Of a DNA stretch of 52,477 bases, positions 31,953 through 41,131 are shown piece by piece. Position 1 is the stretch's first letter. Every line of letters begins with the position of its first letter. The stretch comes from Oscillospiraceae bacterium (GTDB lineage Bacteria > Bacillota > Clostridia > Oscillospirales > Oscillospiraceae): assembly GCA_015067845.1 (NCBI GenBank), contig SVLT01000017.1, positions 1 through 52,477 on the forward strand, given 5' to 3'. The notes beneath the pieces were generated by a model, which saw only the letters and a list, made by a program, of their open reading frames with translations, was not told the origin of the DNA and did not search any database. The position numbers and the translations under genes are program-made.

Positions 31953-32560
31953 TGATCGCGATAATGGATTACGGCGTGGGCAATCTGTTTTCTCTGGTGT
32001 CCTCGCTGAAAAGCATCGGCGCGGAAGCGGTGGTTACCGATAGAGAAGAAGTGATCGCTGCCGCGGATAAAATCATTTTGCCCGGCGTGGGCGCTTTTGG
32101 GGATGCCCGTCGGAAATTGGCGGAGACCGGTATGGACAAGCTGATTTTGGAAGAAGCCAAAAAGGGCAAGCCCATAATGGGTATCTGCCTCGGTATGCAA
32201 CTGCTGTTTGAAAAGGGATATGAGTACGGCGTGCATGAGGGTCTGGGACTTCTCAAAGGGGAAGTGGTATCCATGCAGGGGGTCGTCCCGGCAGACTACA
32301 AAATACCCCACATCGGCTGGAACGGTCTGATCTTCAAAAAGGAAAACCCGCTGTTCCGTTACATCCAGGATGGGGATCATGTCTACTTCGTCCACTCCTA
32401 CTACGCCAAAAACTGCGATGAATCCCTGCTTGCCACCGCTGAATACGGCCCGGAGCTGACGGCGGCGGTTGCCAAGGACAACATTTACGGCTGTCAGTTC
32501 CACCCGGAAAAAAGCGGCAGCGTGGGATTGAACATTCTGAGGGGGTTTGCGGATTTATGA
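31952..32560 (+). CDS. hisH: Imidazole glycerol phosphate synthase, glutaminase subunit
   Basis: A class I glutaminase feeding ammonia to HisF. The 202-residue protein has the N-terminal MDYGVGNLFSLV motif, LPGVGAFGDA, the nucleophile in GICLGMQ (Cys79), and CQFHPEKSG with the catalytic His-Glu. ATG 31952 shares a base with the hisB stop; an in-frame TTG three bases earlier is less likely. Confidence 0.97.
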   Translation: MIAIMDYGVGNLFSLVSSLKSIGAEAVVTDREEVIAAADKIILPGVGAFGDARRKLAETGMDKLILEEAKKGKPIMGICLGMQLLFEKGYEYGVHEGLGLLKGEVVSMQGVVPADYKIPHIGWNGLIFKKENPLFRYIQDGDHVYFVHSYYAKNCDESLLATAEYGPELTAAVAKDNIYGCQFHPEKSGSVGLNILRGFADL

Positions 32561-33270
32561 TCTTATTTCCTGCCATCGATCTGTATGACGGCAAGGCAGT
32601 GCGCCTTTACAAGGGCGACTATGCCCAGATGACCGTTTACAGCCATGATCCCATAGAAATTGCCCGGGATTTTGAAGCACAGGGGGCAAAATACGTCCAC
32701 TTGGTGGATTTGGAAGGTGCAAAAGACGGTACCACGCCCAATTTGGATATCGTCAAGCAAATTGCCGGGGAAACATCTCTGTTTACGGAGATCGGCGGCG
32801 GCATCCGGAGCATGGAAACAGTGCGTGCGTATCTGGAAAACGGCGTGGATCGGGTGATTTTGGGCACAGCCGCCGTCAATGACGAGGCCTTGTTGAAGGA
32901 AGCCATTGCCGCTTATGGCGACCGTATCGCCGTGGGCGTGGACATCAAGGACGGCTTTGTTGCCATCAAGGGCTGGACGGAAAACAGCCAGTACGACTGC
33001 TTCGAGTTCTGCCGAAAAATGGTGGATCTGGGGGTAAAATACCTCATCTGCACCGATATTTCCAAGGACGGCGCCATGCAGGGCACCAACCGGGAGCTGT
33101 ATCGGCAGCTGTCCGAAAAATTTGCGGTGAACATCACCGCATCCGGCGGCGTGTCCACTTTGGATGACATCCGGGCGCTGCGGCAGATGGAGCTGTACGG
33201 AGCCATCATCGGAAAGGCCTATTACAGCGGCGCGATCAACCTTACCGAGGCATTGGAGGCGGCGAAATGA
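32557..33270 (+). CDS. hisA: ProFAR isomerase
   Basis: A TIM-barrel isomerase of 237 residues: PAIDLYDGKAVRLYKGDY carries the N-terminal catalytic Asp; YVHLVDLEGA, EIGGGIRS and ICTDISKDGAMQG (C-terminal catalytic Asp) follow. It overlaps hisH and hisF by 4 bp each (ATGA). Confidence 0.97.
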   Translation: MILFPAIDLYDGKAVRLYKGDYAQMTVYSHDPIEIARDFEAQGAKYVHLVDLEGAKDGTTPNLDIVKQIAGETSLFTEIGGGIRSMETVRAYLENGVDRVILGTAAVNDEALLKEAIAAYGDRIAVGVDIKDGFVAIKGWTENSQYDCFEFCRKMVDLGVKYLICTDISKDGAMQGTNRELYRQLSEKFAVNITASGGVSTLDDIRALRQMELYGAIIGKAYYSGAINLTEALEAAK

Positions 33271-34025
33271 TCACGAAAAGAATCATACCCTGCCTGGATG
33301 TGCGTGACGGCAGGGTGGTCAAAGGAACGAATTTTCAAAACTTGAATGATGTGTCCTCTCCCGTGGAGCTGGGCAAATATTACAGCGACTGCGGCGCGGA
33401 TGAACTGGTGTTTTACGACATCACCGCATCCAGCGACGGCAGAAAATTGTTCACGGAAATTCTCACTCAGGTGGCGGAAAATATTTTCATTCCCCTGACG
33501 GTGGGCGGCGGCATCAACACCGTGGAGGATTTTGACCGGGTGTTAAAGTGCGGCGCGGACAAGGTAAGCGTGAATTCCGGTGCGATCCGCAACCCGGATC
33601 TCATCCCCCGGGCGGCAGAGAAGTACGGCGACCAATGCGTGGTCATTTCCGCGGATGTAAAGCGTGTGGACGGACAGTTCCGGGTGTTCGCCAAGGGCGG
33701 CCGGGAAGATACGGGCATGGAAGCCATCTCCTGGATCAAGCGATGCGTGGACAACGGCGCGGGGGAAGTGGTGGTCAATTCCATCGATACCGACGGCGTC
33801 CGGGGCGGTTTTGATCTGGAGCTGCTGAAATTGGTGTGCGACGCGGTGAAAGTGCCGGTGATCGCATCCGGCGGTGCAGGCTGCGAGCAGGATTTTGTAA
33901 AGCTTTTTCGGGAGATACCCACCATCGATGCAGGCCTGGCGGCCTCCATCTTCCATTTCGGACAGGTGAAGATCTCCGATCTGAAACAGACACTGAAAGA
34001 AAACGGGATCCCCGTTAGAATTTAA
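33267..34025 (+). CDS. hisF: Imidazole glycerol phosphate synthase, cyclase subunit
   Basis: A 252-residue TIM barrel that uses HisH-derived ammonia to form IGP and AICAR; the AICAR re-enters purine synthesis at the formyltransferase encoded at 15454. Motifs are IIPCLDVRDGRVVKG (catalytic Asp), VGGGINTVEDFDRVL, and NSIDTDGVRGGFD (second catalytic Asp). It overlaps hisA by 4 bp. Confidence 0.97.
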   Translation: MITKRIIPCLDVRDGRVVKGTNFQNLNDVSSPVELGKYYSDCGADELVFYDITASSDGRKLFTEILTQVAENIFIPLTVGGGINTVEDFDRVLKCGADKVSVNSGAIRNPDLIPRAAEKYGDQCVVISADVKRVDGQFRVFAKGGREDTGMEAISWIKRCVDNGAGEVVVNSIDTDGVRGGFDLELLKLVCDAVKVPVIASGGAGCEQDFVKLFREIPTIDAGLAASIFHFGQVKISDLKQTLKENGIPVRI

Positions 34026-34037
34026 GAGGTGCGAAAA

Positions 34038-34691
34038 ATGGTAAATATGGACGAACTGAAATTTGACAGCAACGGGCTGATTCCGGCTATCGTAGTGGAT
34101 GCCCACAGCAAAAAAGTGCTGACTCTTGCCTACATGAACAAGGAAAGCCTGGCCATTTCCATGGAAAAGGAGCTGACCTGCTTTTACAGCCGTTCCCGGC
34201 AGGAACTGTGGCTGAAAGGGGAAACCAGCGGCAATTACCAGCACATCGTATCCATCACCGCCGACTGCGACAAGGACGCTTTGCTGATCATGGTGGAGAA
34301 GGACGGCCCGGCCTGCCACACCGGCGCAGACTCCTGCTTCAACGATTGTGTGTTCCAGAGTGAGGAACGCCACGAGTTTGTCATCGACGGGCTGTATGAC
34401 CTGCTGGTGGGTCGTAAAGAGACCATGCCCGAGGGTTCTTATACCACATACCTGTTCCAAAAGGGCATCGACAAGATCCTGAAAAAGGTGGGCGAGGAGT
34501 CCACGGAGGTGATCATCGGCGGAAAGGCCGGTGACAAGGCGGAGACCGTTTACGAGATCGCAGACCTTGCCTATCATGTGATGGTGCTGATGGTGGAAAT
34601 GGGCATCACCATGGAGGACGTCCGCAAGGAACTGGCTTCCCGGCACGTTATCGATCATAAAGTCAAGCAGGAGAAAATGACAGGGAAATAA
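34038..34691 (+). CDS. hisIE: Bifunctional phosphoribosyl-AMP cyclohydrolase / phosphoribosyl-ATP diphosphatase
   Basis: The 217-residue fusion has an N-terminal HisI domain ([28 protein letters not shown], zinc-site CDKDALL and [10 protein letters not shown]) and a C-terminal HisE domain ([15 protein letters not shown]). It closes the cluster. ATG 34038 follows AAGAGGTG; ATG 34047 is an alternative. A strong terminator follows at 34698. Confidence 0.96.
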   Translation: MVNMDELKFDSNGLIPAIVVDAHSKKVLTLAYMNKESLAISMEKELTCFYSRSRQELWLKGETSGNYQHIVSITADCDKDALLIMVEKDGPACHTGADSCFNDCVFQSEERHEFVIDGLYDLLVGRKETMPEGSYTTYLFQKGIDKILKKVGEESTEVIIGGKAGDKAETVYEIADLAYHVMVLMVEMGITMEDVRKELASRHVIDHKVKQEKMTGK

Positions 34692-34697
34692 GGTTAC

Positions 34698-34727
34698 AAA
34701 AAGCGAGGTGAATTTCACCTCGCTTTT
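34698..34727. terminator. Bidirectional terminator after hisIE
   Basis: A near-perfect 14-bp inverted repeat (AAAAGCGAGGTGAA / TTCACCTCGCTTTT) with A and T flanks sits between convergent hisIE and the lipoprotein gene, ending both. Confidence 0.88.
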
Positions 34728-35448
34728 ATCCTTTGTTATTCTTGTATTCTGAAAGGGATGTATATTCCATGGCTAACGGCTTGTTGGCGTTTCGGTAAGC
34801 TTCCATGGCGTTTGTTGCTTCCTCGGAAGTGATTGGCTGATAGTCCTCAGGCTGATCGCTCTCCGACCGAAAGTAGAATTCTTTATCATTGGCCTCTGAA
34901 AGATCGCTGATCATACCAATATCCAATGCATGAGAGGCATCTGTGGTAATTCTTTCGATGAAATCAAGAGTGCTGCCGTTTAATCTGTAAAAGTCGTAGC
35001 CGCTGGTCATTCCGCCCCCAGACCATTGGTATTCCAGATATCCGTTTTCGTATAAGTAATAGCGATACCGTTCGCCGCTGTCCACTATATGGATCGCTTC
35101 CCCGTCGGATATGGTGTACAGATCGTATATAAAAGGATTGTTTATATCGGATATGATCAATTCCTTTTGACCATTATTATCCAGATCGATCAACGCAAAT
35201 CCAATTTCGGAAAGGGAAGAATTGCGACGGTACATGTAGCTGAGCTCAGGGTTTTCGGGGACCATCGTTGTTTCGTCATCGTTCCAGGGGTAAGCATTTA
35301 TGATATTGTTGATGATCACGTCATATTCATGGGGAAGCGGAACGGTGGGGCTGTTTGAATCAATATTGGCTGCGTCATTCTGGGCACAGGCGGAAAGGAA
35401 TAAAGAGATACATAATAAGGCCCAAAAAATGATTGACTTTTTGCCCAT
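34726..35448 (-). CDS. Hypothetical lipoprotein
   Basis: The 240-residue protein has a classic lipoprotein signal: MGKKSI, a hydrophobic core, then LSAC at residues 18-21, giving a lipid-anchored Cys21. The mature part is acidic, with LIDLDNNGQKELIISDI resembling the calcium-loop/FG-GAP-like 'DxDxNG' segment seen in clostridial surface proteins. An AAGGAGG Shine-Dalgarno precedes the ATG. Base composition is visibly lower in GC than the his operon. Function unknown. Confidence 0.82.
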   Translation of the reverse strand: MGKKSIIFWALLCISLFLSACAQNDAANIDSNSPTVPLPHEYDVIINNIINAYPWNDDETTMVPENPELSYMYRRNSSLSEIGFALIDLDNNGQKELIISDINNPFIYDLYTISDGEAIHIVDSGERYRYYLYENGYLEYQWSGGGMTSGYDFYRLNGSTLDFIERITTDASHALDIGMISDLSEANDKEFYFRSESDQPEDYQPITSEEATNAMEAYRNANKPLAMEYTSLSEYKNNKG

Positions 35449-35498
35449 AAGCCTTCCTCCTTAGCGTTACTTGGTTTACATAATTTCGTTACATTTAT

Positions 35499-35527
35499 AT
35501 TTTATCGAGGCAGAGCTTGCAAGTCAA
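35499..35527 (-). promoter_or_regulatory. Sigma-A promoter of the lipoprotein gene
   Basis: On the minus strand, TTGACT and TAAAAT are 17 bp apart, about 50 bases upstream of the ATG at 35448. Confidence 0.72.
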
Positions 35528-35598
35528 GTATAAATTTTCACCTTTCCCAATATTAGCATGACACTTTTGCGGAGCGGAAGGTGCCACAAGAAATGCGA

Positions 35599-35630
35599 AT
35601 TGCGAACCAGTCTGCGGACTGGTTCGCAAT
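35599..35630. repeat. 14-bp perfect inverted repeat near the SDR 3' end
   Basis: ATTGCGAACCAGTC / GACTGGTTCGCAAT with loop TGCG. The right end (CGCAATGACAT) matches the border of the RB family, so this may be an RB fragment acting as a terminator for the SDR gene. Confidence 0.6.
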
Positions 35631-35648
35631 GACATACCTTTTGAGTGC

Positions 35649-36449
35649 TTATGGCCGCAGGCCCATGCCGCCTTCCAGGGTGAGGGTCTCGCCGTTGAGG
35701 TATTTGAAATCGGGGTTGGCAAGCTGAACGCAGACTCTGCCGATCTCTGTTTCGGGGTCACCAAAATGCCCGGCCGGGGGCATTTTTACATTGGCCTTAA
35801 AGGCATCGGGATAGGCTTTTTCAAAATTCTCCAACTGGCTCGTCCAGGCCAGGGGGCAGATCACATTTACATTGATGCCGTCCTTTGCCCATTCCGTTGC
35901 CGCGACACGGCTCAGACCCCGGATGCCCTCTTTCGCTGCCGCATAAGAGCATTGCCCGTAGTTGCCGAACAGTCCCGCGCCGGAGGCAAAGTTGATTACA
36001 GAACCTTGCGTTTCCTTCAAATAGGGGTAGCAGGCCTTCATATAGTAGAAGGTAGCGTACAGGCCGGATAACATGGCAAGATTGAACTGCTCGGTGGTGT
36101 GGTCTTCCAGTTTGACACCGGAAGCGGAAGCCTGGGCATTGTTGATGAGTACGTCAATTCTGCCGAATTTGTCCACCGCGGCCTTGACCACGCCGTTGAC
36201 CACGGCTTCGTTGTCAGCACCGTCACTCACATCCGCCGCAATGGGGAGCACCTGAATTCCGTAAAGACGTTCCAATTCCTCCTTGGCATCTTCCAGTTTC
36301 TTTACATTTCTGCCGGTGATCACCAGATTTGCACCCTCTTTGGCATAAGCTGTGGCGATGCCGTAACCAATAGAGCCGCATCTGCCGTCACTGAGGACTG
36401 CCCGGCCCGCGCCGGTGATGATGGCTGTTTTTCCTTGTAAAAATCCCAT
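35649..36449 (-). CDS. Short-chain dehydrogenase/reductase with a longer glycine-rich loop
   Basis: A 266-residue SDR. The Rossmann nucleotide loop reads ITGAGRAVLSDGRC then GSIGYGIA: about eight residues longer than the usual TGxxxGxG and ending in a FabI-like SIxxGIA. NNAQAS and the catalytic SYAAAK (Tyr and Lys) are classical. ATG 36449 follows AAGGAGGA. The substrate is unknown; similar SDRs act on steroids, sugars or fatty-acyl compounds. It is divergent from the glycosyltransferase gene. Confidence 0.88.
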   Translation of the reverse strand: MGFLQGKTAIITGAGRAVLSDGRCGSIGYGIATAYAKEGANLVITGRNVKKLEDAKEELERLYGIQVLPIAADVSDGADNEAVVNGVVKAAVDKFGRIDVLINNAQASASGVKLEDHTTEQFNLAMLSGLYATFYYMKACYPYLKETQGSVINFASGAGLFGNYGQCSYAAAKEGIRGLSRVAATEWAKDGINVNVICPLAWTSQLENFEKAYPDAFKANVKMPPAGHFGDPETEIGRVCVQLANPDFKYLNGETLTLEGGMGLRP

Positions 36450-36481
36450 ATTGATTTCCTCCTTGTAAACTTGATGAGTAC

Positions 36482-36509
36482 AGTATAACACAAAATATCC
36501 GTTTGTAAA
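36482..36509 (-). promoter_or_regulatory. Sigma-A promoter of the SDR gene
   Basis: On the minus strand, TTTACA and TATACT with a 16-bp spacer, about 33 bases upstream of the ATG. Confidence 0.65.
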
Positions 36510-36582
36510 TACTCTCGGTAAAAAAATATCGATAATTTTTTAGTGAATTATTTTGGTAAATCGCTACTCTGCGCGCAATGGG

Positions 36583-36611
36583 TTGATTTTAGGGGGTATT
36601 TGGTGTATACT
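36583..36611 (+). promoter_or_regulatory. Sigma-A promoter of the glycosyltransferase-glf unit
   Basis: TTGATT and TATACT with a 17-bp spacer, 36 bases before ATG 36648. The promoter overlaps any earlier in-frame start. Confidence 0.75.
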
Positions 36612-36647
36612 GTTTATAAGATATGCGCAGAAAGAGAGGCCGGAACC

Positions 36648-37865
36648 ATGAAAAGAATTGCAATGATCGTGACCGATGTGGCCATGGCAGGAGAAAAGGG
36701 CCTGGGCAGAATGTTCTATCTGGCGGAGCTGTTCTGCAAGAACGGCATCCAGGTCGATCTTTATACCAGCCGGTTTCAGCATTGGCTGAAACGCTTCCGT
36801 ACTCAGGAAGAGATGGACGCCATCAGTGCCGCCTCCAACTGCAATGTGATCTTTAAGGATGAACCCGGTTATACCAAAAACGTGCAGATCAAGCGCATCC
36901 TCAGCCGCCGGGTGCTGACCCGGAATATCATGGCGCATATCGAAAAGGAATCCTACGACCTGATCTACTCTCAGATCCCGGACAATCATCTGGCATCCGT
37001 AGCCGCGGCCCACGCCAAGAAACGGGGTATTCCCTTTGTGGTGGACATTGAAGATCTGTGGCCGGAGGCCATGCGGATGGTGCTGGATGTGCCAGTGGTC
37101 AGCGATGTGCTGTTCTCCTATTTTTCCTCTACGGCGAAAAAGACCTATCGTTTGGCGGATGCGGCCGTGGGCTCTTCCGATACCTATCGGGATGAACCGC
37201 TGAAATACAATATTAAAGTGCCCCGGTCTGTTACAGTATATGTAGGAAGCGAATTGAGCGAGTTTGATCAGGAAGCCGCAGAGAATCTTTCCCAGGTGGA
37301 AAAGCCGGAGGGGGAATTCTGGGTCACCTATGCCGGAACTTTGGGCACCAGCTACGACATCGCCACCTTGATCCGTGCGGCGGATATTCTGGAAAAGCAG
37401 GGCGTGCAGGGCCTGCGGATCGTCCTTTTGGGCGACGGCCCCATGCGTGGGGAATTTGAAAGAATTGCCGGGGAATTGTCCGGCAAAGTCACCTTCCACG
37501 GCTATGTGCCCCACAGCTTGATGGCGGCCTATCTGGTGAAGTCGGATGTGGTGGTGAACTCTCTGGTGCGCAAGGCATCCCAGAGCATCGTATCCAAGAT
37601 CGGTGACTATCTGGCCTCCGGCCACCCCATGATCAACACCGGACTGGATCCGGAATTTTGGCGCAAGGTGGAGCAGGACGGCTTCGGCATCAATGTGGAA
37701 CCGGAAGACCCGGAAAAGCTGGCGCAAGCCATCCGTATGCTGATGGAAGATCCGGAAAAATGCGCCGAAATGGGCAAGATCGCCCGGAAGATCGGCGAGG
37801 AACAGTTCGATCGTCCCCATTCCTATCAGAAAATTGTGGACATGGTCAGGGAGCTTGTGGACTGA
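36648..37865 (+). CDS. Glycosyltransferase, GT-B fold (family 4-like)
   Basis: A 405-residue cytosolic or membrane-associated enzyme. The N-terminal domain starts MKRIAMIVTDVAMAGEKG; the C-terminal nucleotide-sugar domain has TYAGTLGTSYDI, VLLGDGPMRGEFER, VTFHGYVPHSLM and a late E-rich loop. ATG 36648 follows AGAGAGG. It is followed within 12 bases by glf, so it may be a galactofuranosyl- or other hexosyl-transferase for a cell-surface glycan; the acceptor is unknown. Confidence 0.88.
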   Translation: MKRIAMIVTDVAMAGEKGLGRMFYLAELFCKNGIQVDLYTSRFQHWLKRFRTQEEMDAISAASNCNVIFKDEPGYTKNVQIKRILSRRVLTRNIMAHIEKESYDLIYSQIPDNHLASVAAAHAKKRGIPFVVDIEDLWPEAMRMVLDVPVVSDVLFSYFSSTAKKTYRLADAAVGSSDTYRDEPLKYNIKVPRSVTVYVGSELSEFDQEAAENLSQVEKPEGEFWVTYAGTLGTSYDIATLIRAADILEKQGVQGLRIVLLGDGPMRGEFERIAGELSGKVTFHGYVPHSLMAAYLVKSDVVVNSLVRKASQSIVSKIGDYLASGHPMINTGLDPEFWRKVEQDGFGINVEPEDPEKLAQAIRMLMEDPEKCAEMGKIARKIGEEQFDRPHSYQKIVDMVRELVD

Positions 37866-37877
37866 AAGGAAAGAAAA

Positions 37878-38978
37878 ATGAAGCAATATGATTATTTGGT
37901 GGTGGGCGCAGGTCTTTACGGCGCGGTGTTTGCCTGCGAAGCGAAAAAGGCGGGCAAAAAGGTGCTGGTGGTGGACAAGCGCAGTCACATCGGCGGCAAT
38001 GTCTACACCGAGAAGATGGAAGACATCAACGTCCATGTTTACGGCGCCCACATTTTCCACACCAACAACAAGGAAGTGTGGGATTATGTGAATACCCATG
38101 CCACCTTTAACCGGTTTACCAATTCCCCCGTGGCCAATTACAAGGGGGAACTGTACAGCCTGCCCTTTAATATGTACACTTTCAACAAGATGTGGGGCGT
38201 GGTGACGCCTCAGGAAGCAGCAGAGAAAATTGAGGAGCAAAAGCGTGCCGCTGGGATTGAAGAACCCAAGAACCTGGAAGAACAGGCCATTTCCTTAGTG
38301 GGAATGGATATTTACGAGAAATTGGTGAAAGGCTACACGGAAAAGCAGTGGGGCAGAGCCTGCAAAGACTTACCTGCATTTATCATCCGCCGGCTTCCGG
38401 TGCGCCTGACCTTTGACAACAACTATTTTAACGCCCTGTATCAGGGAATTCCCATGGGCGGCTACACCGCCATGGTGGAAAGTATGCTCAGCGGCATCGA
38501 GGTGCGGCTGAACACGGACTATCTGGCCCAAAAAGCGGAGCTGGACGCTTTGGCGGACAAGGTGGTCTACACCGGCGCCATCGATGCCTATTTCGGCTAT
38601 CAGCTGGGGTATCTGGAGTATCGCTCCGTCCGGTTTGAGACGGAAGTGCTGGACATCCCCAATTTTCAGGGCAACGCGGCAGTCAATTACACCGATGCCG
38701 AGACCCCCTGGACGCGGATCATCGAGCACAAATGGTTCGAGTTCGGCACACAGCCCAAGACGGTCATTTCCCGGGAGTACAGCTCCGAGTGGAAGCCCGG
38801 GGACGAGCCCTATTATCCTGTCAACGACGAGAAAAACGGCGCGCTGTATCAGCAGTACAAGGCCCTGGCGGAGCAGGAGGGGAATGTGATCTTCGGCGGA
38901 CGGCTGGGTGAATACAAGTACTACGATATGGACGCGGTGATCGCCGCCGCCCTGGAAATGTGCAAAAAAGAACTGTGA
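37878..38978 (+). CDS. glf: UDP-galactopyranose mutase
   Basis: A flavoenzyme that converts UDP-galactopyranose to UDP-galactofuranose for surface polysaccharides. The 366-residue protein has the FAD-binding VVGAGLYGAVFA, DKRSHIGGN, the substrate-lid HIFHTNNKEVW, KGYTEKQWG, and the C-terminal GGRLGEYKYYDMD. It is co-directional with the glycosyltransferase upstream, implying a galactofuranose-containing glycan. Confidence 0.97.
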   Translation: MKQYDYLVVGAGLYGAVFACEAKKAGKKVLVVDKRSHIGGNVYTEKMEDINVHVYGAHIFHTNNKEVWDYVNTHATFNRFTNSPVANYKGELYSLPFNMYTFNKMWGVVTPQEAAEKIEEQKRAAGIEEPKNLEEQAISLVGMDIYEKLVKGYTEKQWGRACKDLPAFIIRRLPVRLTFDNNYFNALYQGIPMGGYTAMVESMLSGIEVRLNTDYLAQKAELDALADKVVYTGAIDAYFGYQLGYLEYRSVRFETEVLDIPNFQGNAAVNYTDAETPWTRIIEHKWFEFGTQPKTVISREYSSEWKPGDEPYYPVNDEKNGALYQQYKALAEQEGNVIFGGRLGEYKYYDMDAVIAAALEMCKKEL

Positions 38979-38993
38979 AAGGGAGAATAAGCT

Positions 38994-40016
38994 ATGCTGC
39001 CTATGGATCTTTGCCATGAAAAGCTCATGGAGAATATAAAACCCACCCTTGCCTACGATGAAAGCAAGGATTTCGACACCTGGCGTGAGCAGGTGCGGGA
39101 AAAGCTGAGTGAGCTTTTGGGCGATATGCCCACCGAGCGTTGCGACCTGAACATCCGGGTGGAATGGGAAAAAGAGCACGAGACCTTCTGCGAGAAGCGG
39201 ATCTTGTTTACGCCCGAGGAAAATGTGGACATTCCCTGCCATTTGTGGGTGCCCAAAAATGTGCAGCTGCCCTGCCCGGTGGCGATCTGCCTGCAGGGCC
39301 ATACCACCGGCATGCACATCTCTCTGGGCAAGACGATCTACCCCCAGGATGCAGCCTACATCAACGGCGGCGACCGGGACTTGGCGGTGCAGGCCGTCCA
39401 AAACGGCTTTGCCGCGCTGTCCATGGAGATGCGGGCCTTTGGCGAGCTGAAAAGCCGGATACAACTGGGTAACGATCCGGATGCGGAGACCACCTGCGCC
39501 CATCCGGCCATGACGGCTCTTTTGATGGGCCGCACTCTGATCGGCGAACGGGTTTGGGATGTTTCCCGGGCGATCGACATGCTGGAGACCATGCCGGAGG
39601 TGATCGACACCAAGAAAATTTTGCTCACCGGCCAGTCCGGCGGCGGTACGGCTACCTATTATGCCGCCTGCATGGAGCCCCGGATCACCATGGCCATGCC
39701 CTGCTGCAGTATTTGCTCTTACAAAAGATCGATTTTGTGGCGGCAGCATTGTGTGTGCAATTACATTCCTCATATTGCCAAATATGTGGATATGGGCGAT
39801 CTGGCCTGCCTGATCGCACCCAGACCTCTGGCGATCATCGCTGGCGTAAAGGACCCGGATTTCCATATTGACGGCAGCCGGGAGATCGCTCAAACCATAC
39901 AGAAGATCTACGACAAGGTGGGAGCATCTGACAAATTCCGCCTGCTGGAAGGCCCGGAGGGTCACCGGTACTACGCAGGCCTTGCCTGGCCGGCGGTGCA
40001 TGAATTGTTTGGATAA
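38994..40016 (+). CDS. Alpha/beta hydrolase, acetylxylan-esterase/dienelactone-hydrolase-like
   Basis: A 340-residue serine hydrolase. The nucleophile elbow is TGQSGGGTATYYAAC; the acid and base are probably D in AGVKDPDFH and H in EGPEGHRYY. PVAICLQGHTTGMH forms the oxyanion region. No signal peptide is visible, so it is cytosolic. ATG 38994 is 8 bases from GGGAG; ATG 39003 is an alternative. It follows glf by 15 bases and may deacylate a sugar or glycan precursor, an inference from context. Confidence 0.82.
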   Translation: MLPMDLCHEKLMENIKPTLAYDESKDFDTWREQVREKLSELLGDMPTERCDLNIRVEWEKEHETFCEKRILFTPEENVDIPCHLWVPKNVQLPCPVAICLQGHTTGMHISLGKTIYPQDAAYINGGDRDLAVQAVQNGFAALSMEMRAFGELKSRIQLGNDPDAETTCAHPAMTALLMGRTLIGERVWDVSRAIDMLETMPEVIDTKKILLTGQSGGGTATYYAACMEPRITMAMPCCSICSYKRSILWRQHCVCNYIPHIAKYVDMGDLACLIAPRPLAIIAGVKDPDFHIDGSREIAQTIQKIYDKVGASDKFRLLEGPEGHRYYAGLAWPAVHELFG

Positions 40017-40034
40017 TATAACATAGTGACGAAT

Positions 40035-40111
40035 GTAGGGGGCGGCGCCCTCGACGCCCCGTAAGGATATTTTTTAACACACAACGGGCTGTCGTGGGCG
40101 CCAGCCCCTAC
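40035..40111. repeat. Family RE palindromic repeat, copy 4
   Basis: GTAGGGGGCGGCGCCC...GGGCGCCAGCCCCTAC: inverted ends GTAGGGG/CCCCTAC with GGCGCCC hairpins. It fills the gap before the bile salt hydrolase gene. Confidence 0.75.
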
Positions 40112-40159
40112 ATTTGTAGGGCATAACCGGGCATACTATTCCCAAAAGGAGGAATATGT

Positions 40160-41131
40160 ATGTGCACTGCGGTTACCTATCAGACCAAGGATCTTTATTT
40201 TGGGCGGACGCTGGATCTGGAATACAGCCACCACGAAAAGGTGGTGGTCACGCCCCGGAATTTTCCGCTTCCTTTTCGGGACAAGGGTGTGGTGGAGCAT
40301 CACCATGCCATCATCGGTATGGCGACGGTTGCGGATGGGTATCCGCTGTATTACGAGGCCGCCAACGAGCATGGCCTTGCTATGGCCGGGCTGAATTTTC
40401 CCGGCAACGCGGTCTATTTTGAAAAAATGCCCCAAAAGGACAACATTACCCCATTTGAGTTGATACCCTGGATTTTGGGACAATGCGAAAACCTGAGCCA
40501 GGCCCAGGAGAAATTGAAAAATCTCAGTCTGTGGCAGGAGAATTTCAGCGACGAGCTGCCCCTGTCGCCCCTGCATTGGATGGTGGCAGACCCCACAGGT
40601 GCGATCACCGTGGAAAGCGTGGCGGAGGGGCTGAAGATCCATGAAAATCCCGTGGGCGTGCTGACCAACAACCCCACCTTTGACTATCACATGACCCGAC
40701 TGGGGGATTTTGGCAATCTCAGCCGGGAACAGCCGGAAATCCGGTTTGGCGATGCTGTACTGACCCCGTACAGCCGGGGGATGGGAGCCATGGGGCTGCC
40801 CGGAGACCTGTCCTCGGTGTCCCGTTTCGTCCGGGCGGCATTCACCAAATGCAACAGCGTGTCCGGTGATGGGGAAGCCGAGAGCGTCAGCCAGTTTTTT
40901 CACATTTTGGGGACTGTGGAGCAGACCCGGGGGTGTGTCCGTTTGCCGGACGGACGGGATGTGATCACCGTATACACATCCTGCATCAACACGGCTCGTG
41001 GCATCTACTATTACACCACCTACGAAAACCGGAGCATCAACGCGGTGGATATGCGCCGGTGCGATCTGGACAGCACGGAGCTCGTTGCGTATCCTCTGGA
41101 AAAGAAACCAAATATATACAGACAAAACTAG
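40160..41131 (+). CDS. bsh: Bile salt hydrolase (choloylglycine hydrolase)
   Basis: An Ntn hydrolase that releases glycine or taurine from conjugated bile acids. The 323-residue chain starts MCTAVTY, so Met removal exposes the nucleophile Cys2. Active-site residues of the family can be placed: R16, D19, N79, N171 (in LTNNPTFDYH) and R225 (in LPGDLSSVSRFVRA). The LPGDLSS and TNNPTFDYH strings favour bile salts over penicillin V. An AAAGGAGGAA Shine-Dalgarno precedes the ATG. No signal peptide. It supports a vertebrate-gut habitat. Confidence 0.93.
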   Translation: MCTAVTYQTKDLYFGRTLDLEYSHHEKVVVTPRNFPLPFRDKGVVEHHHAIIGMATVADGYPLYYEAANEHGLAMAGLNFPGNAVYFEKMPQKDNITPFELIPWILGQCENLSQAQEKLKNLSLWQENFSDELPLSPLHWMVADPTGAITVESVAEGLKIHENPVGVLTNNPTFDYHMTRLGDFGNLSREQPEIRFGDAVLTPYSRGMGAMGLPGDLSSVSRFVRAAFTKCNSVSGDGEAESVSQFFHILGTVEQTRGCVRLPDGRDVITVYTSCINTARGIYYYTTYENRSINAVDMRRCDLDSTELVAYPLEKKPNIYRQN

